Assembly (NCBI GenBank): GCA_036847185.1
Contig: DAIUAM010000004.1
Coordinates: 1 to 64,000, forward strand
DNA: 64,000 nucleotides
Reading direction: 5' to 3'
Origin: UBA4738 sp002413305
Lineage (GTDB): Bacteria > Actinomycetota > UBA4738
Below the pieces are notes generated by a model. It was not told where the DNA came from. It ran no database searches and worked only from the letters and a program-made list of their open reading frames with translations. The position numbers and the translations under genes were made by a program. Below, in pieces: positions 50,496 through 59,026 of the stretch (position 1 is the stretch's first letter; each line of letters opens with the position of its first letter).

Positions 50496-50522
50496 GACGA
50501 ATGAACCTCGCCCGCATCGACA
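50496..50522 (-). promoter_or_regulatory. ECF42-type promoter of the DGPF gene
   Basis: On the minus strand TGTCGA (50522 to 50517) and CGTC (50499 to 50496) are separated by 17 nt, about 54 bp before the DGPF start codon. This equals the ECF42 consensus described for Streptomyces venezuelae (TGTCGA in the -35, CG[A/T]C in the -10). Confidence 0.6.
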
Positions 50523-50580
50523 GCGTTCCTGGCCGGGCACGGGCTCAAGGGCCCAACCGGCTCCGCCGACACCCACAGGA

Positions 50581-50600
50581 GATGCATGCATCGGATCCGA
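50581..50600. promoter_or_regulatory. Two overlapping palindromes upstream of the M23 peptidase gene
   Basis: GATGCATGCATC (50581-50592) and TCGGATCCGA (50591-50600) are both perfect palindromes sharing two bases, 25 bp upstream of the -35 element of the peptidase promoter. They look like regulator binding sites; no regulator gene is adjacent. Confidence 0.45.
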
Positions 50601-50625
50601 CCCATGCACGTCCACCCAGCTTGCC

Positions 50626-50655
50626 TTGACAGAGCGATGACCAGTCGAGTAGGTA
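50626..50655 (+). promoter_or_regulatory. Sigma70-type promoter of the M23 peptidase gene
   Basis: TTGACA (50626-50631) and TAGGTA (50650-50655) with an 18-nt spacer. The GTG at 50664 lies 8 nt beyond the -10, so transcription probably starts at or near the start codon. Confidence 0.6.
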
Positions 50656-50663
50656 GTAGCTTC

Positions 50664-51851
50664 GTGAATGCCGCTCGCTTCCCCCGAACGGCCCGGGCGG
50701 TGGGCCTGGTGGCGTGTGCCCTGCTCGTGGTGGCGCTGGCCGCGCCTCCCGGGCTGGCCGACACCCAGGCCCAGTTGGACGCCGCCCAGAAGCAGCTCAA
50801 GGACCTGGTGACCAAGGTGGACGCGGAGAACGCGGTCGTCCTGGGCGACGAAGCGGCCGCGAACGTCCTGGCCCAGCAGATCGATGCGGTGCAGAGTCAG
50901 TTGAGCCGGACGCAGAGCAAGGTCGTCGGCCTCGAGCAGGACATCCGCCATGCGATCGAGTCCCTCCAGGCGGTCCAGGCGCAACTCGATGACCGGGCCT
51001 GGGCGGCGTACGAGAGCGGGCCCGGCAACAGCATGGACTTCGTGCTCGGGGCCACGTCCTTGGCCGACCTCAACGAGCGCCTGGCCATCGTGAACAACGC
51101 CGCTGCCAGCGACGAGGACCTCATCACGCAGATCCACGCTCAGCGGGTCGCGCTCAGCAACCGCCAGACCAACCTGGAGATCCTCGAGTCCAAGCAGCAA
51201 GCCGAACAGGCTCAGCTCACCGACGAGGAAGGCCAGGCCCAGGTCAAGCTGGCCGATGCCCAGACAGTCCTGGCGACGCTGAACTCGGACAAGGCGAAGG
51301 CCGACGCGCTGGTGAACAAGTTGAAGAAGCAGCGGGCTGCCGAGATCGCAGCCGAGAAGGCCGCCCTGGCCGCCTTGGACGCGGGTGGGGCGCACGGTGG
51401 GCCTTCCATCTCCGGCGTCCTCCTGCGCTGTCCCGTCCAGGGGCCGCACGCCTACAGTGACGACTTCGGGGCGCCCCGCTTCAGCGGAGGCTTCCATCTC
51501 CACGCTGGGAACGACATCCTGGCCCCGCTGGGCACGCCGATCGTGGCGCCGTTCCCCGGGACCGCCACCGCATCCCCGAACGGGCTGGGCGGCAACGCGG
51601 TCATCGTGACCGGCGCGATCGGCTACGTGTACAACGCCCACCTCGACCGGTACGGCAAGCTCGGCGCGGTCACCACGGGTGACGTCATCGGCTACGTGGG
51701 CAACACCGGCGACGCAGCCGGCGGCCCGACCCACGACCACTTCGAGTTCCATCCCAACGTGATCCCGGCCAACCCATGGAAGAGCCCATACGGCGCTACG
51801 GTGGTCAACGGGGCGATCGACCCCTACCCGTTCCTGAACTCGGTCTGCTAG
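50664..51851 (+). CDS. Secreted M23-family peptidase with coiled coil
   Basis: A roughly 395-residue exported peptidoglycan hydrolase-like protein. A signal peptide (AVGLVACALLVVALAAPPGLA) precedes a long coiled coil (about 35-240: QAQLDAAQKQLKDLV, QSQLSRTQSKVVGLEQ, RQTNLEILESKQQ), as in EnvC/RipA-associated and NlpD-like activators. The LytM domain has the zinc-site FHLHAGND near 275 and THDHFEFH near 358, so the metal ligands look intact. The GTG at 50664 is chosen because the ATG at 50637 lies inside the promoter. It is followed by a small secreted protein and likely acts in cell-wall remodelling. Confidence 0.88.
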   Translation: MNAARFPRTARAVGLVACALLVVALAAPPGLADTQAQLDAAQKQLKDLVTKVDAENAVVLGDEAAANVLAQQIDAVQSQLSRTQSKVVGLEQDIRHAIESLQAVQAQLDDRAWAAYESGPGNSMDFVLGATSLADLNERLAIVNNAAASDEDLITQIHAQRVALSNRQTNLEILESKQQAEQAQLTDEEGQAQVKLADAQTVLATLNSDKAKADALVNKLKKQRAAEIAAEKAALAALDAGGAHGGPSISGVLLRCPVQGPHAYSDDFGAPRFSGGFHLHAGNDILAPLGTPIVAPFPGTATASPNGLGGNAVIVTGAIGYVYNAHLDRYGKLGAVTTGDVIGYVGNTGDAAGGPTHDHFEFHPNVIPANPWKSPYGATVVNGAIDPYPFLNSVC

Positions 51852-51857
51852 ACGACG

Positions 51858-52310
51858 ATGAAGAAGCAGGTTGGCATCGTTGGCGCCCTGCTCGCCACCG
51901 GTGCGCTCGTGATCGCCTTCCATGGACACGGCGACGCGCAAGCGGCGGGACAACCACCGTTTACGACGGGCACAGCCGACGGTCAGGCGTTCGGCGGTGC
52001 GGGGATCACCCTCCAGCCGACGACAGCAAGTCCGGTTCTCTCGGAGAGCGAGGCGCTCACCGATGCGTGGGAGCACAACCCGTGGGGGGACAAGCAGGCG
52101 TCAGCACTAGCCATACTCGGCATGGCGACGCCGAATCCGGGGCTCGGCATGCTGGCCAAGCCAACGCTGGTGTGGGCCATCGTCTATGACAACGCCTGCA
52201 TTCCCGTGCTGGGGCCCGGCGGTGGGCCGCCGCAATGCGGCGCGAAGGGAGCTGTGTTCGTCGACGCCACAAGCGGTGAGATTCTTGGCAGCGAAGCTCC
52301 GGTCGTGTAA
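51858..52310 (+). CDS. Small secreted protein of unknown function
   Basis: A 150-residue protein with an N-terminal signal peptide (VGIVGALLATGALVIAFHG, cleavage probably after AQA). The mature part is Gly/Pro/Thr-rich, with WEHNPWGDKQASALAILGM, two cysteines (NACIPVLG and PPQCGAKG) that may pair, and a terminal VFVDATSGEILGSE that resembles the last strand of PepSY-like domains. The start ATG is 6 bp after the M23 peptidase stop, so it is co-transcribed and may be exported to the same compartment. I do not recognise a family. Confidence 0.7.
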   Translation: MKKQVGIVGALLATGALVIAFHGHGDAQAAGQPPFTTGTADGQAFGGAGITLQPTTASPVLSESEALTDAWEHNPWGDKQASALAILGMATPNPGLGMLAKPTLVWAIVYDNACIPVLGPGGGPPQCGAKGAVFVDATSGEILGSEAPVV

Positions 52311-52408
52311 CCGTACCGGGGTCGCTTGATCGCTCTGTTGCGCCCACGAGAAGGAAAAGGTGTCCCCGGTCAAGGTTCGGGGATACCCCTGCGTATACTC
52401 GCCGGGCG

Positions 52409-54397
52409 ATGGGCGTTTCCCCTGCTCAGCGGCGCGACGAGCCCTGGATCTTCCGCACCTACGCCGGCTTCGCCACGCCGGCGCACACGAACGAGCGGTT
52501 CAAGGCGAACCTCGCCAAGGGCCAGACGGGCCTGTCGGTGGCGTTCGACCTGCCGACCCAGTGCGGGTACGACGCGGACGACGAGCTCTCCCTGGGCGAG
52601 GTCGGCAAGGTCGGGGTGCCCATCGGCCACCTGGGCGACCTGCGGACGGTCTTCGACGGGATCCCGCTGGACCGGATGAACACGTCGATGACCATCAACG
52701 CCACCGCGCCGTGGCTGCTCGCGCTGTACGTGGCGGCGGCCGAGGAGCAGGGGGCCACGCGCCAGGCGCTGGCCGGCACCACCCAGAACGACATCCTGAA
52801 GGAGTACCTGTCCCGGGGGACGTATGCGTTCCCGCCGAAGCCCTCGCTCCGCCTCACCGCCGACCTCATCACGTGGACGTATCAGCAGGTCCCTCGGTGG
52901 AACCCGATCAACGTCTGCTCGTATCACCTCCAGGAGGCCGGCGCCGACCCGGTGCTGGAGGTCGGGTTCACGCTGGCCAACGCCATCTCCGTGCTCGACG
53001 CGGTGCAGGCCACCGGACGCATCCCGGAGGACGAGTTCCCTGCGCTGGTCGGGCGCATCTCGTTCTTCGTCAACGCCGGCATCCGGTTCGTCGAGGAGAT
53101 GGCGAAGATGCGGGCATTCGTCTCGCTGTGGGACCGGGTGTGCCGGGAGCGGTACGGCGTCCAAGACCCCAAGCTGCGGCGGTTCCGGTACGGCGTCCAG
53201 GTCAACTCGCTCGGCCTCACCGCGCAGCAGCCGGAGAACAATGTCTACCGGATCCTCCTGGAGATGCTGGCCGTGACGCTGTCGAAGGACGCCCGGGCCC
53301 GGGCCGTCCAACTCCCGGCGTGGAACGAGGCGCTGGGCCTTCCCCGGGCGTGGGACCAGCAGTGGTCGCTCCGCGCCCAGCAGATCCTGGCCTACGAGAC
53401 CGACCTGCTCGAGCACGACGACCTCTTCGCGGGCTCCCCGGTCGTGGCAGGACTCCAGGAGCGCATCGAGACCGAGGCGTGGGGGGAGTTGGGGCGGGTC
53501 CAGGACGCCGGCGGAAGCGTGGAGGCCCTTGCGTACATGAAGGAGCGGCTCGTGGCGAAGCTGGCCGAACATCTCCGCCTGATCGAGACGGGCGACCTTC
53601 GGATCGTCGGCGTGAACACCTTCATGGAAGGCGAACCGTCACCGCTGGCCCTGGGCCTGGGCGAGGGCCTCAGCTCCATCGAGCGGATCGAGCAGGAGAC
53701 CGAAGACGAACAGCGGGCGGCGCTGGCCGCCTGGCGGAGCGAGCGGGACGAGCACCAGATCGTCAAGCTCCTCGACGGATTGCGGCGCGGCGCCGAAGGC
53801 GACGAGAACGTCATGGACGCCACGCTGGAAGCCGCCCGGGGCGGCGTGACCACGGGGGAGTGGGCCGGTGCGCTTCGCGAGGTGTTCGGCTCCTACCGGG
53901 GCCCGACCGGAGTCTCGGGGTCGGCGGCCGGCGGTGGTGGCGACCCGGATGCGCTGGAGGAGGCACGCCGGGCGGTGGGGGACGCGGCCGGCCGCCGCGG
54001 TGTCCCGAAGCTCCGCCTGCTGGTCGCCAAGCCCGGCCTGGACGGCCACTCGAACGCCGCCGAGCAGGTGGCCCTGCGAGCCCGCGATTGCGGGTTCGAG
54101 GTCATCTACCAGGGCATCCGGCTCACCCCTCGTGAGATCGCCCGCGCTGCCGTCGACGAGGACGTCCACGCGATCGGGCTGTCGATCCTCTCGGGCAGCC
54201 ACATGGTGCTGGTCCCCGCCGTCCTGCGGGCCCTGCAGGACGAAGGCATCGATACGGGCAGGGTGCCGGTGATCGTGGGCGGCATCATCCCGGAGTCCGA
54301 TGTCGAACGCCTCCGGGCGGCCGGGGTGAGGAAGGTCGTCACGCCCGGTGGTCCCGACCTGACCCGCGCCGTCGCGGAGATCGCCTCGCTGATCTGA
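52409..54397 (+). CDS. ecm: Ethylmalonyl-CoA mutase (coenzyme B12-dependent)
   Basis: A 662-residue acyl-CoA mutase closely resembling ethylmalonyl-CoA mutase/MeaA. Diagnostic segments are PWIFRTYAGFATPAHTN, NLAKGQTGLSVAFDLPTQCG, NVCSYHLQEAGADPVLE, FRYGVQVNSLGLTAQQPENN and QLPAWNEALGLPRAWDQQW. A linker (about 500-535) leads to the cobalamin domain, starting PKLRLLVAKPGLDGH. The cobalamin-ligand motif is Asp545-x-His547-x-x-Ala550, whereas the usual motif ends in Gly. It rearranges (2R)-ethylmalonyl-CoA to (2S)-methylsuccinyl-CoA, the defining step after Ccr, whose gene starts at 63441. The ATG lies 9 nt after TATACT (52394-52399), suggesting a leaderless transcript. Confidence 0.92.
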   Translation: MGVSPAQRRDEPWIFRTYAGFATPAHTNERFKANLAKGQTGLSVAFDLPTQCGYDADDELSLGEVGKVGVPIGHLGDLRTVFDGIPLDRMNTSMTINATAPWLLALYVAAAEEQGATRQALAGTTQNDILKEYLSRGTYAFPPKPSLRLTADLITWTYQQVPRWNPINVCSYHLQEAGADPVLEVGFTLANAISVLDAVQATGRIPEDEFPALVGRISFFVNAGIRFVEEMAKMRAFVSLWDRVCRERYGVQDPKLRRFRYGVQVNSLGLTAQQPENNVYRILLEMLAVTLSKDARARAVQLPAWNEALGLPRAWDQQWSLRAQQILAYETDLLEHDDLFAGSPVVAGLQERIETEAWGELGRVQDAGGSVEALAYMKERLVAKLAEHLRLIETGDLRIVGVNTFMEGEPSPLALGLGEGLSSIERIEQETEDEQRAALAAWRSERDEHQIVKLLDGLRRGAEGDENVMDATLEAARGGVTTGEWAGALREVFGSYRGPTGVSGSAAGGGGDPDALEEARRAVGDAAGRRGVPKLRLLVAKPGLDGHSNAAEQVALRARDCGFEVIYQGIRLTPREIARAAVDEDVHAIGLSILSGSHMVLVPAVLRALQDEGIDTGRVPVIVGGIIPESDVERLRAAGVRKVVTPGGPDLTRAVAEIASLI

Positions 54398-54462
54398 CAC
54401 CGCTCGCTCGGCCCGCGCACGGTTCTCGGCGAGGCTGGCGTGTCGCGGACGGGCCTGGCCAG

Positions 54463-55095
54463 CTAGCGCCGTTGCCGGCTGCTCAAGCGCTTCCACAGGA
54501 AGCGGCCGAGGATGAACCCGGCCAACGCGCCGAGCGCGATGTAGCCGAATCGCGACAGGACCGTGTCGACGAGCTGGATGTGCTGGCCGAAGGCGTACCC
54601 GAAGATGGTGATGCCGGTCGCCCACACCGCGATGGCGGGGACGTCGAACAGCAGGAACCGCCGGTAGGGCATGCGTCCCACGCCGGCCGCGAACGGGACG
54701 AATGCCCCCGCGGCCGTGGCGTACCGACCGATGGCGACGGTCTTACCGCCGTGCCGCTTGAAGTAGCGTTCGGCGTCCTCGAGCTGTCCTTCGAGCCGCC
54801 TGACCAGCGGGACGTGGCGGATCAGACCTCTCCCGTACTTGCGCCCCAGCCAGTAGCCGATCGTCTCACCGGTCGTGGCGGCCAGCGTCCCGATCACGAT
54901 CACCAAGGGCAAGGACAGCTTGCCCTTCGACGCGTAGACGCCGCCCAGGGCCAGGATGACGTCGCCGGGCACGATCAGCCCGATGAAGATCGAACGCTCC
55001 GCGAGCACGGCGGCGGCCACGATCTCGTAGCCGGCGACGGCGAAGGCGGGTTCGACCCACTGGACGATCTTCTCCGCGATGGACAGGCCCAGCAC
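54463..55095 (-). CDS. DedA-family membrane protein
   Basis: A 210-residue SNARE-associated/DedA (VTT domain) protein with about five hydrophobic segments. Typical motifs are FIGLIVPGDVILALGGVYA, GETIGYWLGRKYGRGLI, a cytoplasmic helix RRLEGQLEDAERYFKRHGG, and AIGRYATAAGAFVPFAAGVGRMPYRRFLLFD. Bacterial members act in undecaprenyl-phosphate or phospholipid scrambling and envelope homeostasis. The start is GTG. It is monocistronic and divergent from the 3-hydroxyacyl-CoA dehydrogenase gene with about 116 bp between, in which TACTAG/TAGTCT-like -10 sequences occur. Confidence 0.9.
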   Translation of the reverse strand: MLGLSIAEKIVQWVEPAFAVAGYEIVAAAVLAERSIFIGLIVPGDVILALGGVYASKGKLSLPLVIVIGTLAATTGETIGYWLGRKYGRGLIRHVPLVRRLEGQLEDAERYFKRHGGKTVAIGRYATAAGAFVPFAAGVGRMPYRRFLLFDVPAIAVWATGITIFGYAFGQHIQLVDTVLSRFGYIALGALAGFILGRFLWKRLSSRQRR

Positions 55096-55211
55096 CGGGC
55101 CATCGTGTCACCTTTTGCGGGCCCCTCCGGCCGGGTACTAGTCTTGCTCGCGCCCGGGCCCGGCGCGAGGCCGCGGCCGTGTTCCGGCGACGGCGAATGG
55201 AGGTTCCTTCG

Positions 55212-56069
55212 ATGAACCCTGAGGATGTCAGGAAGGTCGGCGTGGTCGGCTGCGGGATCATGGGGTCCGGGATCGTGGAGGTCTGCGCCAAGGCCGGCTT
55301 CGACGTGACGTTCGTGGAGGTCGACGACGCCAGGGTCGAACGGGGCCGCGTGACGATCGAGAAGTCGCTCCGCAAGGCCGCGGAGAAGGGGAAGCTCGAG
55401 GGCACCCCCGAGGACGTCCTGGCGCGGATCACGGGTTCGACCTCCCTCCAGGACCTGGCCGGCGCCGACCTGATCATCGAGGCCATCGTCGAGAACCTGC
55501 CGGCGAAGAAGGAGACGTTCAACACCCTCGATGGGATCACCAAGCCCGAGGTCGTCCTGGCCACCAACACGTCGACGCTGTCGATCGGGGAGATGGCGGC
55601 CATGACCACTCGCCCCGACAAGGTACTGGGCCTGCACTTCTTCAATCCTCCCGCGATCATGAAGCTGCTCGAGATCGTCCGGGGGATCGCCACCTCGGAC
55701 GAGACGGTCGCGTTCGCCCGCGGCTTCGGCGAGCGGCTCGGCAAGTCGACGGTGCTGGCCAAGGACCGCGCCGGGTTCATCGTGAACTTCCTACTGATCC
55801 CGTACCTGAACGCGGCCGTGCAGATGCTTGACGACGGCCTGGCCAGCCGTGAGGACATCGACGCGGGGATCCAGCTGGGGCTCGGTCATCCCATGGGGCC
55901 GCTGACGCTGCTGGATCTCATCGGGTTGGACACCGCGGTGCACGCGTCGAATGCGCTGTACGACGAGTACAAGGACCCGGTGTACGCGCCGCCACCGCTG
56001 CTCAAGCGGATGGTGAGCGCCGGGTACCTGGGCCGGAAGTCCGGCAAGGGCTTCTACGACTACGCGTAG
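55212..56069 (+). CDS. 3-hydroxybutyryl-CoA dehydrogenase
   Basis: A 285-residue NAD(P)-dependent 3-hydroxyacyl-CoA dehydrogenase of the single-function Hbd type. The Rossmann motif is VGVVGCGIMGSGIVEVCAKAG. LIIEAIVENLPAKKETF, ATNTSTLSIGEMA and the catalytic His in GLHFFNPPAIMKLLE near 140 follow. The C-terminal dimerisation domain has LGHPMGPLTLLDLIGLD. The ATG at 55212 has GGAGGT 7 nt upstream, which rejects the ATGs at 55179 and 55197. It interconverts acetoacetyl-CoA and 3-hydroxybutyryl-CoA, an entry step for crotonyl-CoA formation in the ethylmalonyl-CoA pathway, and sits between ecm and ccr. Confidence 0.92.
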   Translation: MNPEDVRKVGVVGCGIMGSGIVEVCAKAGFDVTFVEVDDARVERGRVTIEKSLRKAAEKGKLEGTPEDVLARITGSTSLQDLAGADLIIEAIVENLPAKKETFNTLDGITKPEVVLATNTSTLSIGEMAAMTTRPDKVLGLHFFNPPAIMKLLEIVRGIATSDETVAFARGFGERLGKSTVLAKDRAGFIVNFLLIPYLNAAVQMLDDGLASREDIDAGIQLGLGHPMGPLTLLDLIGLDTAVHASNALYDEYKDPVYAPPPLLKRMVSAGYLGRKSGKGFYDYA

Positions 56070-56079
56070 CCGGTTCCGC

Positions 56080-56919
56080 ATGCCGAAGGCGATCGACCTC
56101 CACGTCCACCTCCCGATGGACGAGTGGCTCGACCGGGCCCTCGGGCCGCACCTGGAGGCGACCGAGCGGTACTTCCGGGCCAAGGTCCCTCGCAGGACCA
56201 TCGAGGAGGTGGCCGAGGAGTACCGGTCGCGCGACATCCTGGGCGTTGTTCTGGACTGGGACGACGAAACGGTCACCGGACGGGGCTGGCTCGGGAACGA
56301 TTGGCTGGCAACGCTTTCGGCCCGTTTTCCCGGCGCCCTGATGGGCTTCGGCTCGGTCGATCCCTACAAGGGCGACGCGGTGGAGGAGGTCCGGCGGGTC
56401 CACGACCTGGGCATGAAGGGCCTGAAGTTCCATCCCATCATGCAAGCCTTCCATCCGCACGACGAACGCTTCCGCCCGATCTGGGCCGCGGCCGAGGAGC
56501 TGGGCCTCGTGTGCCTGTTCCACACGGGCACGTGTGGCATCGCCGCGGGCACTCCGGGAGCGGGCGGGACGAAGATCGGGTACGCGCATCCGGCGTTCCT
56601 GGACTCGCTGGCCGCCGACTTCCCCGGGCTCACGCTGATCGCGGCGCACTTCGGCTGGCCGTGGTTCCTGGAGTTGCTCGCCTACGCGCTCCACGCGTCG
56701 AACATCCACATCGAGCTCTCCGGTTGGGCTCCGGGCTACCTCCCGCCCGAGGTGAAGCGGGAGATCGGCAAGCGCCTGACCGGGCAGACGCTGTTCGGGA
56801 GCGACTACCCTTTCATCGCGCTGGACCGGTGGTTCGAAGAGTTCGAGGCGCTCGGGCTCACCGATCAGGCCCGGGAGGCCATCCTGGTCGGGAACGCCAC
56901 GCGGCTGCTCGGTCTCTGA
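56080..56919 (+). CDS. Amidohydrolase 2 (ACMSD-like) family protein
   Basis: A 279-residue metal-dependent TIM-barrel hydrolase/decarboxylase. The N-terminal metal motif is AIDLHVHLPMDEW (HxH), with KGLKFHPIMQAFHPHD near 110 and LFHTGTCG near 148 (His), LIAAHFGWPW near 190 (His), and LFGSDYPFI near 245 (Asp). These are the ligands of the amidohydrolase_2 branch, which includes decarboxylases such as ACMSD. The substrate cannot be predicted. It begins 10 bp after the hbd stop and is probably in the same transcript, so an acyl- or acid-processing role is possible. Confidence 0.82.
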   Translation: MPKAIDLHVHLPMDEWLDRALGPHLEATERYFRAKVPRRTIEEVAEEYRSRDILGVVLDWDDETVTGRGWLGNDWLATLSARFPGALMGFGSVDPYKGDAVEEVRRVHDLGMKGLKFHPIMQAFHPHDERFRPIWAAAEELGLVCLFHTGTCGIAAGTPGAGGTKIGYAHPAFLDSLAADFPGLTLIAAHFGWPWFLELLAYALHASNIHIELSGWAPGYLPPEVKREIGKRLTGQTLFGSDYPFIALDRWFEEFEALGLTDQAREAILVGNATRLLGL

Positions 56920-56925
56920 GGTTCG

Positions 56926-57846
56926 TCAACCGGCTGCGCGTCGAAGGAGCCCGCGGACATACCCCCACATCTTCGCAACGTCGACGAACGCCATCATGGG
57001 CGGCACGGCGATGACCGCCGCGCTCCGCTCCATGGGCCGCTCGCGCAGCCGCCGCCACGCGCGCCGCGCCGGCCTCCGCGCATAGGCCGCGGCGCCGAGC
57101 GCGCCCGCGCCCAGCAGCCAACGGTTCCGCGTCACCACGGCCAGCAGCACGAACGCGTACGTGGCGAACCGGAGCGCATGACGATCCGGATACATGCCGG
57201 CCAGAGCGTCACCTTCGGCGTAGCGGGAATACTGCCGCCACGTCGCGGCGAGCGTCGGCCGCATCCGCCAGCGCGCGACGGCGTCGGTGGCCAGTTCGAT
57301 CCGATGGCCGGTGCGCAGGAGCTGATGGTTGAAGAACATGTCCTCGCCCACCTCGAGCCATTCCGGATACCCACCCGCGGCCTCCCATGCCTCGCGCCGG
57401 AAGGCCATGCTGCGCGACGATGGGAGCCAGCCGGGCCGGACCTCCTCGGGCTCGGGGAGCGAGACCGCGCCGGCCAGGACCTGAAGGAGTGTGTTGCCCA
57501 ACGGCCGGTAGAAGCCCGCTGAGACGTCGGCACCCGCTTCGATCGGGACCAGCAGGCGCTCCAGCCAGTCGGGGTCCAGGATGCAGTCGGCGTCGGTGGC
57601 GGCGATGACGTCGTGAGCCGCTTCGCGGATCGCCAGGTTTCGCCCGCGGGAGATGTTCGCACCAGGCTCGCGCAGGGCCGTGACACCGTCGACCTGCTGC
57701 AGCGCCTCCCAGGTGCCGTCGGTCGAGCCGCCGTCCACCACGATCACCTCGTCCGGCCGGCGGGTCTGCGCCTGCAGGGACGCGGCGAACTCCTCGATGT
57801 GGGAGCGGCCGACGTCCTTGACGGTCGAGATGAGCGAGACCTTCAC
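56926..57846 (-). CDS. Glycosyltransferase family 2
   Basis: A 306-residue GT-A glycosyltransferase. The nucleotide-sugar motif is VSLISTVKDVGRSHIEEF with DEVIVVDGGSTDGTWEAL. The metal-binding Asp is in AATDADCILDPDW near 95, and the acceptor-side motif EDMFFNHQLLRTGHR lies near 180. A C-terminal hydrophobic stretch (FATYAFVLLAVVTRN, GALGAAAYAR) suggests membrane association, as in polyprenyl or cell-wall glycan transferases. It lies 57 bp downstream of another glycosyltransferase on the same strand. The sugar and acceptor are unknown. Confidence 0.88.
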   Translation of the reverse strand: MKVSLISTVKDVGRSHIEEFAASLQAQTRRPDEVIVVDGGSTDGTWEALQQVDGVTALREPGANISRGRNLAIREAAHDVIAATDADCILDPDWLERLLVPIEAGADVSAGFYRPLGNTLLQVLAGAVSLPEPEEVRPGWLPSSRSMAFRREAWEAAGGYPEWLEVGEDMFFNHQLLRTGHRIELATDAVARWRMRPTLAATWRQYSRYAEGDALAGMYPDRHALRFATYAFVLLAVVTRNRWLLGAGALGAAAYARRPARRAWRRLRERPMERSAAVIAVPPMMAFVDVAKMWGYVRGLLRRAAG

Positions 57847-57903
57847 CGCCCGAATGGTACCGACCCGCGAGCGCCGGGACCGAGGCAGCGCCGGCGGGTT
57901 CGG

Positions 57904-59025
57904 CTACAGGACCGACTTGTAGGCTTCGAGGGTCAGGCGGGCGGTCTCGTCCCAGGTGAACCGTGCCGCCCTGGTCCTGCCGGCCTCGCCGAGCCGTGCG
58001 GCCAGGTCCCGGTCGGTGGTCACGCGCTCCAACGCCTCGGCCAGCGCGCCCGTCGATCGCGGGTCGACCGGGACCGCCGCCTCCCCCGCCACCTCGGGCA
58101 GAGAGGACGACGTCGAAACGATCGTCGGCACCCCTCGCGCCATCGCTTCCAGCACCGGTAGGCCGAAGCCCTCGTAGAGCGACGGATAGACGAACGCGTC
58201 CGCCGCTCGGTACAGCGCGTCGAGTTCGTCCGGTGGTACCCGGCCGGTCAGAACGATATCGCCCGGCGCCTCGCCCGTTTCGATCTCGTGCAGCAGCGAC
58301 TGCGAGCCCCACCCCATCGGACCGGCCAGGACCAGGGTATGGGGCGCGCCCCGGCCGGCCATCCGACGGTAGGCTCGAACCAGGCGGACGAGGTTCTTCC
58401 GCGGCTCCAGCGTGCCCACCGACAGCACGTACGGCGGGCGGACCTTCAGTCGTGCCAGGACCGGTTCGACATCGGCGTCACTGTGGGGCAGCGAGGGCGC
58501 GAGGGGGGTGACGTGCACCTTCGAGCGGTCGATGCGGGTTCGCCGGATGAGGTCCTCGGCCGTGTGACGGGACACGGCCAGGATCACGTCGGCGCTTGCG
58601 ACCGCCCGCCCCAGGCCTGCCCGGTACAGCAGGCGCCACCGCCGCGGGTAGAACGCCGGATGCACGACGAACCCGATGTCGTGGATCGTCACGACCAGCC
58701 GTTGGTTGGGTCCGGCCGGGGGGATCGCCGCGGGGAGTGGGGTATGCAGGAGGTCCAGCGCCGCCAACTGTTCGGGCAGGCACGGGCGCTTCGCCAGCGC
58801 CCACCCCGGATACAGCGTGCGGATGGGCCGGTCGAGCTCCACGGTCCGGTGCGTCCCGAGCTCCGGTGGCGGTGGGGCCCCTGGGTCGAACCTCGAATGG
58901 AACAGGGTGATGTCGAGTGAGGGGTCGGCGCGGACCAGAGCCGGGATGAGCTCGCGCGCGTACGAACCCATCCCGCCGGGGATCGGCGCGAACAGCTGGT
59001 CGACCAGGAACGCCAGCGAGGTCAT
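57904..59025 (-). CDS. Glycosyltransferase family 4 (GT-B)
   Basis: A 373-residue GT-B transferase. The N-terminal domain starts LAFLVDQLFAPIPGGMGSYARELIPAL with the Gly-rich acceptor loop. The C-terminal donor domain has PYVLSVGTLEPRKNLVRLVRAY near 195 and DAFVYPSLYEGFGLPVLEAMARG near 275, the E-x7-E motif of the mannosyl/glucosyltransferase group. The ATG start is 1 bp after the CoA-transferase stop. With the GT2 gene it suggests a short glycan-assembly pair for an exopolysaccharide, wall or glycolipid. The position next to acyl-CoA genes seems incidental. Confidence 0.9.
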   Translation of the reverse strand: MTSLAFLVDQLFAPIPGGMGSYARELIPALVRADPSLDITLFHSRFDPGAPPPPELGTHRTVELDRPIRTLYPGWALAKRPCLPEQLAALDLLHTPLPAAIPPAGPNQRLVVTIHDIGFVVHPAFYPRRWRLLYRAGLGRAVASADVILAVSRHTAEDLIRRTRIDRSKVHVTPLAPSLPHSDADVEPVLARLKVRPPYVLSVGTLEPRKNLVRLVRAYRRMAGRGAPHTLVLAGPMGWGSQSLLHEIETGEAPGDIVLTGRVPPDELDALYRAADAFVYPSLYEGFGLPVLEAMARGVPTIVSTSSSLPEVAGEAAVPVDPRSTGALAEALERVTTDRDLAARLGEAGRTRAARFTWDETARLTLEAYKSVL

Positions 59026-59026
59026 C

